NCBI GenBank assembly: GCA_030615805.1
Contig: JAUWYN010000048.1
Span: forward strand, 1 to 5,688
Direction of reading: 5' to 3'
From: Hadesarchaea archaeon
Lineage (GTDB): Archaea > Hadarchaeota > Hadarchaeia > Hadarchaeales > Hadarchaeaceae
Length of the DNA: 5,688 bases
In this document: positions 1-5,587 of the stretch, piece after piece
How the letters are laid out: every line of letters starts with the position of its first letter
Position numbering within the stretch: position 1 is the stretch's first letter
Made by a program: the position numbers and the translations under genes
The notes under the pieces: model-generated
What the model saw: only the letters and a program-made list of their open reading frames with translations
What the model was told of the DNA's origin: nothing
The model's database searches: none

Positions 1-1004
1 CAACTCCATACGTGGTCGAGGGCACGGGTGAGCGCGCTGGGACGCTGATCTTGAGGCTCACCGATTTTGGCATCGGGGATAAAGTTCTCGTCCGTTCAGA
101 TGGCACCGCCGTTTATACGGCGCGCGACATCGCCTACCAGCTCTGGAAGTTTGGGCGGTCGAAGGCGGGACTGCGGTTCAAGCTGCACTCCAAGCGCCCG
201 GATGGCACCAAGACCTACACGACCGCTCAGCGGGGCAGGTCGAGCGCGAAGTTTGGCCGAGCTGACAAAGTCATCAACGTCATCGGAGCAGAGCAGCGGT
301 TCCCCCAGCGGGTCGTCTTCACCGCACTCAAGGCGCTCGGGCTGGAGCGGGAACACGAGAGCTCGCACCATCTCGCCTACGAGCACGTCTGGCTTCCTAG
401 CGGCAGGTTCTCCGGGCGCAAGGGCACATGGGTTGGGTTTTCCGTCGACGATGTCATCGAGGAGGCGGTAGCCCGTGCCTACGTGGTTGTCGAAGAACAC
501 GCCCCCAAGGCGAGTGAGAGATTCAAACGCGAGGCCGCTGAGCTGGTGGGGGTGGGTGCGGTTCGGTACTCGTTGGTTTGTATTTCCCCCGAGAAGCGCA
601 TCACGTTCAAGTGGGAGGAGGCACTCAATTTTGATCGCAACAGCGGCCCAGCGGTGCAGTATTCTCACGCTCGGGCATGCAGCATTTTGAAAAAGGCGAA
701 GCGTCGCGGGGGGAAGCACCCCAGCGATGTCTTCAAGTTGCCCGAGGAGGAGCGCCTGATCAAGTTGCTCGCGAGGTTCCCAGAGATCGTGCGCGAAGCA
801 GGCGAGAAGCTGCAGCCGAACTTACCCGCGCTCTACGCGGCCGAGCTCGCGCTGGCGTTCAACACATTTTATGAGGCAGCCCCCGTGATCGAGGCTGAAA
901 CAGCTGAGCTCAGGGCTGCACGTCTGCGATTGGTAAATTGTATTAGGATAGTGTTGCACAACGCGCTCGATTTGGTGGGGATAGTAGCCCCGAAGCGGAT
1001 GTAG
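1..1004 (+). CDS. argS: Arginyl-tRNA synthetase, C-terminal part (5' truncated by window edge)
   Basis: Class I aminoacyl-tRNA synthetase that charges tRNA-Arg with arginine in the cytoplasm. The frame is open to the left edge (first whole codon at base 3), so the GTG at 12 is almost certainly internal. About 333 codons are visible; full ArgRS is usually about 550-630 residues, so the N-terminal domain and HIGH motif lie outside. Counting from the GTG at 12, residues 25-47 (DKVLVRSDGTAVYTARDIAY and onward) and 87-100 (VINVIGAEQRFPQR) are hallmark catalytic-domain segments. FSGRKG at 133-138 is the degenerate KMSKS-loop equivalent of ArgRS. Residues 207-228 (FDRNSGPAVQYSHARACSIL) begin the DALR-type anticodon-binding domain. 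The C-terminus ends LVGIVAPKRM, the typical ArgRS ending with a terminal Met. The stop TAG directly abuts the stop of the convergent next gene. Family assignment is very secure. Confidence 0.97.
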   Translation, partial: TPYVVEGTGERAGTLILRLTDFGIGDKVLVRSDGTAVYTARDIAYQLWKFGRSKAGLRFKLHSKRPDGTKTYTTAQRGRSSAKFGRADKVINVIGAEQRFPQRVVFTALKALGLEREHESSHHLAYEHVWLPSGRFSGRKGTWVGFSVDDVIEEAVARAYVVVEEHAPKASERFKREAAELVGVGAVRYSLVCISPEKRITFKWEEALNFDRNSGPAVQYSHARACSILKKAKRRGGKHPSDVFKLPEEERLIKLLARFPEIVREAGEKLQPNLPALYAAELALAFNTFYEAAPVIEAETAELRAARLRLVNCIRIVLHNALDLVGIVAPKRM

Positions 1005-1991
1005 TTACTCTTGGAGGCCTGCCCTGAATTCGCCCCGCTCGAGGTGTTCGTACCACTCTCGCCCCACTGGTTTCTGTTGATGCAACTCCTTTCGGCGCGC
1101 CTCGAGCAGCTCTGGCTTTCGACCGATGAGTTCGGAGGCCGAGAGTACCCGATGTCCACTCCGCTCGGCCTCAGCGTGCACGGGCTTCAGATATTCCCGG
1201 TACTCCAAACTTCGCAGGAGGTGATGGTCTACAATGCTTAGCGGTACTTCGCCTGCGATTTTGATCATGTTGTTACAAGCCCTCACGAGGCTCTCTTCAT
1301 CTATCTTGAATCCTTTCAAATAAAGAGGAGGACCGCCGATCAGGAGCGCATCCGGTTCCTGTTTCATGATGAGCGTGAGCGTGGTGTCATCGATTGGGCC
1401 TTGCACGTCTGAGGCGTGCACGACCGAGCAGCCCGGCGTTTGAATCGTCAGCATGAGCACGTACCCAAGTTGTGATTCAGGGGTGCCGTGAAAAACTGGT
1501 CTTGAGAACTTGAGAATGGTGCGGCCAAATTTGAAGCTCTTGCCGTCAGCGACGCGGATTTCCTTGACGAGTTTCGAGTTGAACTTCTTAAACATGTAGC
1601 CCCGCTTTCGCTGGCTCAAGTTTATGTTCGAGCTTGTGTCCTTCGCCAGGATGAGCTTTCCCCGGTAGAGTCGTTCAGCGAGCTTGGGTGAACTCCACAC
1701 CCAGAGCCAATCCTCGAAGCTGGGGACGTAGTGGTCGAAGTGATAGTGGCTTATCGTCAGCACATCGGCATTCCGTGCGGCGTCCAAAATTTCCTGTCGA
1801 GAGCGGGCGAGTGCTACATACTCATGTTCGTGCGGACTTAGCTTAAACCGCGGTCCAAGGGCGGAGCCTGGGTCGATGACGAGTTTGAGGTCATCAGTTT
1901 CGACAAACGTAGCCATACTCCGGATGCCGAAGCTCTCGAAGGCGAGCGGGAGCACCCGAATTTCACCGTTGCCCACGGGTACTGGCTTCAT
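1005..1991 (-). CDS. UPF0282 family protein, metallo-beta-lactamase-fold predicted hydrolase
   Basis: Member of the archaeal UPF0282/COG2248 group of predicted metal-dependent hydrolases; to my knowledge the substrate is unknown. The zinc-binding signature is present: SHYHFDH at 81-87 gives H82, H84, D86 and H87; further candidate ligands are H168 (VFHGTPESQLGY), D195 (HASDVQGP) and H256/H257 (VDHHLLRS). Family-specific blocks include FGIRSMATFVETDD near residues 21-34, VIDPGSALGP at 38-47 and NINLSQRKRG at 122-131. The 328-residue length is normal. Start choice is uncertain: the ATG at 1991 adds 12 residues before the usual family N-terminus. An in-frame GTG at 1953-1955 (residue 13) would give MLPLAFES, matching the family better, and has GGTGA 7 bases upstream. 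It is divergent from the PAC2 gene and convergent with argS with no spacer. The fold is secure; the role is unassigned. Confidence 0.93.
   Translation of the reverse strand: MKPVPVGNGEIRVLPLAFESFGIRSMATFVETDDLKLVIDPGSALGPRFKLSPHEHEYVALARSRQEILDAARNADVLTISHYHFDHYVPSFEDWLWVWSSPKLAERLYRGKLILAKDTSSNINLSQRKRGYMFKKFNSKLVKEIRVADGKSFKFGRTILKFSRPVFHGTPESQLGYVLMLTIQTPGCSVVHASDVQGPIDDTTLTLIMKQEPDALLIGGPPLYLKGFKIDEESLVRACNNMIKIAGEVPLSIVDHHLLRSLEYREYLKPVHAEAERSGHRVLSASELIGRKPELLEARRKELHQQKPVGREWYEHLERGEFRAGLQE
1963..1967 (-). promoter_or_regulatory. Possible ribosome binding site for an internal GTG start of the UPF0282 gene
   Basis: On the - strand GGTGA lies 7 bases upstream of the in-frame GTG at 1953-1955. 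It matches the core of the archaeal Shine-Dalgarno sequence (GGAGGTGAT). No comparable motif precedes the ATG at 1991, although that ATG could be used on a nearly leaderless transcript. The site therefore bears on which of the two starts is real. Confidence 0.4.
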
Positions 1992-2013
1992 GCGATCAAA
2001 TCCACTTGCTCCA

Positions 2014-2026
2014 CGAAAACTTAAAT
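2014..2026. promoter_or_regulatory. BRE/TATA-like element in the divergent UPF0282-PAC2 spacer, probably bidirectional
   Basis: The 59-base spacer 1992-2050 contains cgaaaacttaaat: a purine-rich BRE-like stretch (2014-2019) followed by a TATA-like acttaaat (2019-2026). Archaeal transcription starts about 25 bases downstream of the TATA centre. Rightward this predicts a start at about 2048-2050, immediately before the PAC2 ATG at 2051. Leftward, the complement atttaagt predicts a start at about 1998, just before the UPF0282 ATG at 1991. No other TATA-like sequence is seen in the spacer, so one box may serve both genes, with short or absent leaders. Confidence 0.55.
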
Positions 2027-2050
2027 CCCAAGCGCCGCATACAACTACCG

Positions 2051-2785
2051 ATGCCCACGCACTTGAACTACTTGAAGCGCCCGAGGCTCAAGCGCCCTAT
2101 GCTCATCGCCGGCTTGCCAGGCATAGCCCACATAGGCAAGCTGGCAGTCGAGTATTTGACCCACAAGCTTCGAGCAAAAAAATTTGCCGAGCTGTATTCT
2201 GAGCACTTCCCCGAGTGGGTAGTCCGGGACGATGGCTCGGTCAAGACGTTGAAAGTAGATCTCTTCCATTGCAAGCCCGATGGGTTAAAGCGTGACCTCT
2301 TGCTCGCCACCGCCGATGCCCAAGCGGCCTCGCCGGCGGGGCAGTACAGGCTCACGGGCGAGATCTTAGACATCGCGGCGCAGCTTGGAGCGGACACCGT
2401 TGTCACGATGGCGGCATACGTGCTCTCCCCTCGCGAGTCGAAGGCGAAGGTTGTCGGGGCGGCGTCGGATATTGAGACGGTTAAGCTCCTCCGCGAGCAC
2501 GGGGTGGAACTTCTCGACAGCGGGATGATAGTAGGGATGAACGGCTTGCTCCCAGGGTTGGCCGCGGCGCGAGGCATGCGCGGGTTTTGCCTGTTGGGCG
2601 CCACCCAAGGGGGGCTGCTCGATGTCGGGGCGGCGGAATCAGTTCTCCGAGCTTTGAGCGAGGTGCTGGGGTTTGAGTTGGATTTGCAGGAGCTTCACAA
2701 ACATGCGATGACCCTTCCCAGGTTCAGGCCGCCCAAGCTCAGGATGCCGAGTGGGGTCGAGGAAGAAATCAGCTACATCCGTTAG
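2051..2785 (+). CDS. PAC2 family protein, archaeal proteasome assembly chaperone-like
   Basis: Belongs to the PAC2 superfamily (COG2047-like), whose archaeal members PbaA/PbaB are related to eukaryotic 20S proteasome assembly chaperones; a cytoplasmic role in proteasome assembly or quality control is inferred. From the ATG at 2051 it is 244 residues, normal for the family. Visible blocks: IAGLPGIAHIGKLAVEYL (19-36), KKFAELYSEHFPEWV (43-57), LLLATADAQAASPAGQYR (83-100), GAASDIETVKLL (136-147), GMIVGMNGLLPGLAAARGMR (158-177) and LLGATQGG (181-188). A proline/arginine-rich tail, LPRFRPPKLRMP (222-233), leads to an acidic end and a final YIR. An upstream in-frame TTG at 2006 would add 15 residues, but it lies upstream of the TATA box and lacks family similarity, so 2051 is preferred. 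Partner proteasome genes are not in the window. Confidence 0.9.
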   Translation: MPTHLNYLKRPRLKRPMLIAGLPGIAHIGKLAVEYLTHKLRAKKFAELYSEHFPEWVVRDDGSVKTLKVDLFHCKPDGLKRDLLLATADAQAASPAGQYRLTGEILDIAAQLGADTVVTMAAYVLSPRESKAKVVGAASDIETVKLLREHGVELLDSGMIVGMNGLLPGLAAARGMRGFCLLGATQGGLLDVGAAESVLRALSEVLGFELDLQELHKHAMTLPRFRPPKLRMPSGVEEEISYIR

Positions 2786-2790
2786 GTCGC

Positions 2791-2884
2791 TCAACTCCGG
2801 TATAAACGCTTCATGCAGATCACGACAATGGCGAGGAGCACAACGGGAACGATGGCCTAATAACCCTAGTATCGATGAGAGCAC
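2791..2884 (-). pseudogene. Possible small single-span membrane protein gene, frameshifted
   Basis: This lies in the otherwise gene-free 2786-2947 gap. On the - strand, GTG at 2882-2884 begins MLSSILGLL. If one base (2857) is skipped, the reading continues as AIVPVVLLAIVVI, then CMKRLYRS, and a TGA at 2791-2793. The joined product would be about 30 residues: a hydrophobic helix followed by a basic tail, a membrane-anchor pattern. As written, the hydrophobic frame is closed upstream by TAG at 2857-2859. A TATA-like acttaaatt on this strand is centred 27-28 bases upstream of the GTG. It could be a decayed gene, a sequencing error, programmed frameshifting or chance. I recognise no family. Confidence 0.22.
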
Positions 2885-2907
2885 CCGGCCCTCTCCACCG
2901 AGCTGAG

Positions 2908-2916
2908 AATTTAAGT
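2908..2916. promoter_or_regulatory. TATA-like box upstream of the M29 aminopeptidase gene
   Basis: aatttaagt sits about 36 bases before the ATG at 2948 and predicts a rightward transcription start near 2937, giving a leader of roughly 10 bases. The aggag at 2927-2931 would then lie upstream of or at the start of the message and is too far (16 bases) from the ATG to be a good ribosome binding site. Read on the other strand the box is acttaaatt, the same core as the element at 2019-2026, facing the putative small - strand frame. Confidence 0.45.
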
Positions 2917-2947
2917 CTTAGAAATCAGGAGTAAAATCGGTGCCCAA

Positions 2948-4087
2948 ATGTCAGGGGAACTATCGGACAGGGAAATGGGAAATATAGCGAGGGCTTTTGT
3001 GAGGCGCTCGATGAGGATAGGGAAGGGGCGCGGCAAGTACGATGCGGTGAGGATCCTTTACAACCGCACCGACCCGAGCTGTGAAAAATTCGTCTTCAAG
3101 GTTGAGGAAGAATGCTGGCGGGTGGGCGCGCACACACTTTCGCTTGGCTACTCCTCAAAGAGGCAAAAATTAAAGTACATGTTATCCCCCGAAGACTCCC
3201 TGCGCGAGATGAGCCCGTTCGCGGAGGCGATAGCGAGGCGGGCGGACGTGCTGATCTTCATCGGGGAGGAGGATGAACCAAATTGGGCGAGGGGGCTTAC
3301 GGCAAAAGTTAAATTAACCGCACCCATTCGGGAGCGACTTCACGAGATAACCGATCGAAGGCGGACGAGGTGGGCATACTTCGGCTGGCCCGTCCCGAGG
3401 GCAGCTCGCGCCTACGGTTGTCCGGTCAAGCGATTCAGGGAGATTTTTTTCAACAGCATCCGGAGGACCTTCACGCGGGAACTGCTCAAACTTTGCGAGT
3501 TTTATCGTGCGGCTCTTGCGGGAAAAAATGAGGTTCGGATAGTGGCGGACGATGGCACGGATTTAGTTTTTAGGATAAAGGGTCGTCCGGTGCTGGTCGA
3601 TGATGGCATGATTTCCCGAGAGGATTTTGCGCGCGGCGATGTCGGGGTGAACATTCCAGCGGGGGAGGTCTTCGTTGCACCGCTTGAGACGAGTGCGGAT
3701 GGGGGGATATTGTTTGAAAAGGTTGCGATCCCGGGGTTCGGAAAACTTGAAGGGTTGAAACTCGAGTTCAGGAGGGGCAAGGTCGTGAGCTACGAGGCGA
3801 TATATGGCAGGGAGAACTTCACCAAATTCCTCGCGGCGAACATGGGCGAGAAGGACCGCATCGGGGAGTTCGGCATAGGCACGAATCCGGGTGCAGCATA
3901 CACAGGGGGCAGCATAATCATCGACGAGAAGATTTTCGGTACGGCTCACATCGCTATAGGCAACAACCGCGGAGCCTACCACGGCAAAAATCGCGCTTCG
4001 AGCCATCTCGACATCATCAAAGATATGCGGCGAGGGCAAGTTTTCGTGGACGACGAGCTCGTCATGGACAGAGGTAAACCCACTTGA
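2948..4087 (+). CDS. M29-family metallo-aminopeptidase (AmpS/AmpT-like)
   Basis: A family M29 (thermophilic aminopeptidase, COG2309) enzyme that would remove N-terminal residues from peptides using a two-metal centre, probably in the cytoplasm and probably late in peptide breakdown. Its 379 residues are slightly short of the roughly 400-residue norm. Ligand motifs appear in family order: E240 in NIPAGEVFVAP (235-245), E307 in IGEFGIGTNPGA (305-316), H334 in GTAHIAIGNN (331-340), and H353 and D355 in SSHLDII (351-357). Both glutamates are retained, which favours peptidase over the related NicX-type dioxygenases. H334 and H353 are only 19 residues apart, against about 33 in AmpS/AmpT, and the residue 7 after H334 is Arg341, not the Tyr of those enzymes; this marks a shorter-loop subfamily. 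The ATG at 2948 is the only reasonable start; a GTG at 2940 is out of frame and soon stops. Confidence 0.93.
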   Translation: MSGELSDREMGNIARAFVRRSMRIGKGRGKYDAVRILYNRTDPSCEKFVFKVEEECWRVGAHTLSLGYSSKRQKLKYMLSPEDSLREMSPFAEAIARRADVLIFIGEEDEPNWARGLTAKVKLTAPIRERLHEITDRRRTRWAYFGWPVPRAARAYGCPVKRFREIFFNSIRRTFTRELLKLCEFYRAALAGKNEVRIVADDGTDLVFRIKGRPVLVDDGMISREDFARGDVGVNIPAGEVFVAPLETSADGGILFEKVAIPGFGKLEGLKLEFRRGKVVSYEAIYGRENFTKFLAANMGEKDRIGEFGIGTNPGAAYTGGSIIIDEKIFGTAHIAIGNNRGAYHGKNRASSHLDIIKDMRRGQVFVDDELVMDRGKPT

Positions 4088-4150
4088 TGGTAGGTTGCAA
4101 CTCCAGTTATGATTTGAGTAAAGAGAAAGTTTGTGCTCCTGTGTTAAGTG

Positions 4151-4159
4151 ATTTATATT
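4151..4159 (+). promoter_or_regulatory. TATA box of the antiporter gene
   Basis: atttatatt lies in the 118-base spacer 4088-4205 and is the best TATA match in the window. It predicts a transcription start near 4180 and so a leader of about 25 bases carrying the ribosome binding site at 4194-4200. This suggests the antiporter is transcribed separately from the aminopeptidase. The rest of the spacer (4088-4150) shows no convincing terminator. Confidence 0.55.
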
Positions 4160-4193
4160 CAACTTCACAAAGGACATCAGAGGTAAACAAGTC

Positions 4194-4200
4194 GGTGGGA
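4194..4200 (+). promoter_or_regulatory. Ribosome binding site of the antiporter gene
   Basis: ggtggga ends 5 bases before the ATG at 4206 and resembles the archaeal GGAGGTGA core. It supports the 4206 start. Among the three complete rightward or leftward genes with an assigned ATG start this is the only one with a well-placed Shine-Dalgarno-like motif; the others look leaderless or nearly so. Confidence 0.5.
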
Positions 4201-4205
4201 AATAG

Positions 4206-5438
4206 ATGGAAATAATTTTTACCATCCTCTTTATTTTGGCGGTGGTATGGGGTGTTGGGCTACTATTTGAAAAATTCGGCCAACCTCTAATTTTAGGGGA
4301 GCTCCTAGCGGGGCTGGTCATCGGCCCTTCCATCTTGGGTGTAGTGGGGAGCACCATAGGTGAAGTGAGAATTACAGGTCTCATAGGGGAACCCATTTTC
4401 CAATGGACCGAAGCTATGGGTCTCCTTGCCACGTTAGGGATATTTTTCCTGATGTTCTATGCAGGGCTAATAACCGATCCAAAAAAATTAGGGAAGAGGG
4501 TAAAGACCTTTTTTGGAGTGGGGATAGCGGGCACCTTCATACCTCTACTTTTCGGATGGCTCGTCACTTGGTTCTTTACACACGATTTTTGGATAGCGCT
4601 CATCGTGGGACTCGCCATCTCGGGCACTTCTCTTGTTACCAAGGTGAGGATACTCGGCGACTTGGGCATCCTCAAATCTAAAGTTGGGTACACCATGATG
4701 GGCGGGGCGATGGTGGACAATATTCTCACGTTCATCATCCTCGCCGTGGTCATGAAGGCAATAACAGTGGGAATAGTGGGTCCTTTAGATGTAGTGTATA
4801 CAGTAGCGCTGGTAGTAGCCTTCTTCGGAATCGCGCTGTTCATCGGCTATCGTATTTATCCACTAGTTGGGAAGTTCTTCGTCCACCCAGGGGCGAGAGG
4901 GTTCACGTTTGCTCTAGTCATGGGCCTCCTCATCGCTGGTATCGGACAGATGATGGGGGTACACTTCATCATCGGTGCATATCTGGCGGGCTTGTTCGTG
5001 CGGGAGGAGTTCGTTGGCGGAGCATTTCGGGATTTGAATCGGCGCTTCCAAACTCTTAGCCACGGTTTTCTGGGACCCATATTTATCGTGAGCGTGGCTT
5101 TCCACGTGAGCTTTGGAGTGTTTGAAACTCACACCTTATTCCTGATAGCACTCATCATAGCGGCGATAGCTGGGAAGGTAATAGGGGCGGGCGGCGGAGC
5201 ATATCTCACTGGGGTTGGAAAAAGAGAGGCGCTCACCATTGGCATAGGGATGAACGGGCGGGGGACGGTAGAACTCATCTTGGCAATGGTCATTGTTGGT
5301 GTCGCTAGTGATATAGGGATCTCATCTGCCGAGGCTGGTATCTATGTGTCCTTGCTCGTTTTCACGGCCTTTGTGACCACCCTCATTACTCCAATAGGGT
5401 TAAAGTACATGCTCCGAAAACGTTCTAAAAAGAAGTAA
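4206..5438 (+). CDS. Cation:proton antiporter, CPA2 family (NapA/Kef-like membrane domain)
   Basis: An integral membrane antiporter expected to exchange Na+ or K+ for H+. Its 410 residues are hydrophobic with about 12-13 predicted membrane spans and a basic C-terminus (RKRSKKK); there is no attached RCK/TrkA-N domain, unlike KefB/KefC. Family blocks: GQPLILGELLAGLVIGPSIL (25-44) in the second span; GLAISGTSLVTKVRILGDLG (135-154), carrying the unwound-helix Thr-Ser; GGAMVDNILTFIIL (166-179) in the ion-binding span; GAYLAGLFV (257-265); K324 in IAGKVIGAGGG; and IGMNGRGTVELILA (347-360). The pair at 171-172 is Asp-Asn. NapA-type proteins have Asp-Asp, NhaP-type Asn-Asp and Kef-type Gln-Asp, so the usual essential second acid appears replaced while the first Asp and its partner Lys remain. 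Ion specificity cannot be assigned. It has its own TATA box and ribosome binding site. Confidence 0.93.
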   Translation: MEIIFTILFILAVVWGVGLLFEKFGQPLILGELLAGLVIGPSILGVVGSTIGEVRITGLIGEPIFQWTEAMGLLATLGIFFLMFYAGLITDPKKLGKRVKTFFGVGIAGTFIPLLFGWLVTWFFTHDFWIALIVGLAISGTSLVTKVRILGDLGILKSKVGYTMMGGAMVDNILTFIILAVVMKAITVGIVGPLDVVYTVALVVAFFGIALFIGYRIYPLVGKFFVHPGARGFTFALVMGLLIAGIGQMMGVHFIIGAYLAGLFVREEFVGGAFRDLNRRFQTLSHGFLGPIFIVSVAFHVSFGVFETHTLFLIALIIAAIAGKVIGAGGGAYLTGVGKREALTIGIGMNGRGTVELILAMVIVGVASDIGISSAEAGIYVSLLVFTAFVTTLITPIGLKYMLRKRSKKK

Positions 5439-5465
5439 AGTCAGCTGCTTCGCTTGCTCGAAATT

Positions 5466-5487
5466 CGAAACAATTTATTTAAATTTA
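5466..5487. other. AT-rich tract with BRE/TATA-like sequence in the 5439-5574 spacer
   Basis: cgaaac at 5466-5471 is followed by a 16-base A/T-only run (5472-5487) containing tttatttaaattt. It resembles a strong rightward BRE+TATA pair, yet no + strand gene follows before the opposing gene. It may instead help end antiporter transcription, since archaeal termination favours U-rich stretches, though its T-runs are only three long. The rest of the 136-base spacer shows nothing else apart from the - strand terminator. Confidence 0.3.
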
Positions 5488-5546
5488 CAAATGTTGATCC
5501 TAGGGAATACCCACCAAGAAAAAGCTTCGCGAGTTCGGTTTGGTTT

Positions 5547-5587
5547 AAAAAAAAGAAAGGGAAAGAGCAGAGTTTTATCTGCTCTTT
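5547..5587 (-). terminator. Hairpin plus T-run terminator of the right-end - strand gene
   Basis: Perfect 9-bp inverted arms, aaagagcag (5562-5570) and ctgctcttt (5579-5587), enclose an 8-base loop (5571-5578). On the - strand the hairpin is followed by ccctttc and then eight Ts (complement of the A-run 5547-5554). On the + strand the bases after the stem are not T-rich, so it acts for leftward transcription only. The stop codon of the upstream gene lies inside the loop. Confidence 0.7.

Noticed and set aside
96..719. Long - strand open frame opposite argS
   Set aside because: It mirrors the argS coding sequence, shows no recognisable domain and arises from the GC-rich codon pattern of the real gene.
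2006..2050. TTG at 2006 as the start of the PAC2 gene
   Set aside because: It lies upstream of the TATA-like box and the extra 15 residues do not resemble the family N-terminus; the ATG at 2051 fits both.
4092..4099. Palindrome gttgcaac after the aminopeptidase stop as a terminator
   Set aside because: Only a four-base half-site with no loop and no following T-run.
4069..4188. 11-base direct repeat cagaggtaaac at 4069-4079 and 4178-4188
   Set aside because: Only two copies, one of them inside coding sequence, with no further structure; probably chance.
3563..4432. 289-codon - strand open frame spanning the aminopeptidase end and antiporter start
   Set aside because: It overlaps two securely identified + strand genes, has low-complexity composition and matches no family I know.
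5491..5545. Possible C/D box RNA (atgttga resembling box C)
   Set aside because: It mismatches the RUGAUGA consensus and no CUGA box D follows at a sensible distance.
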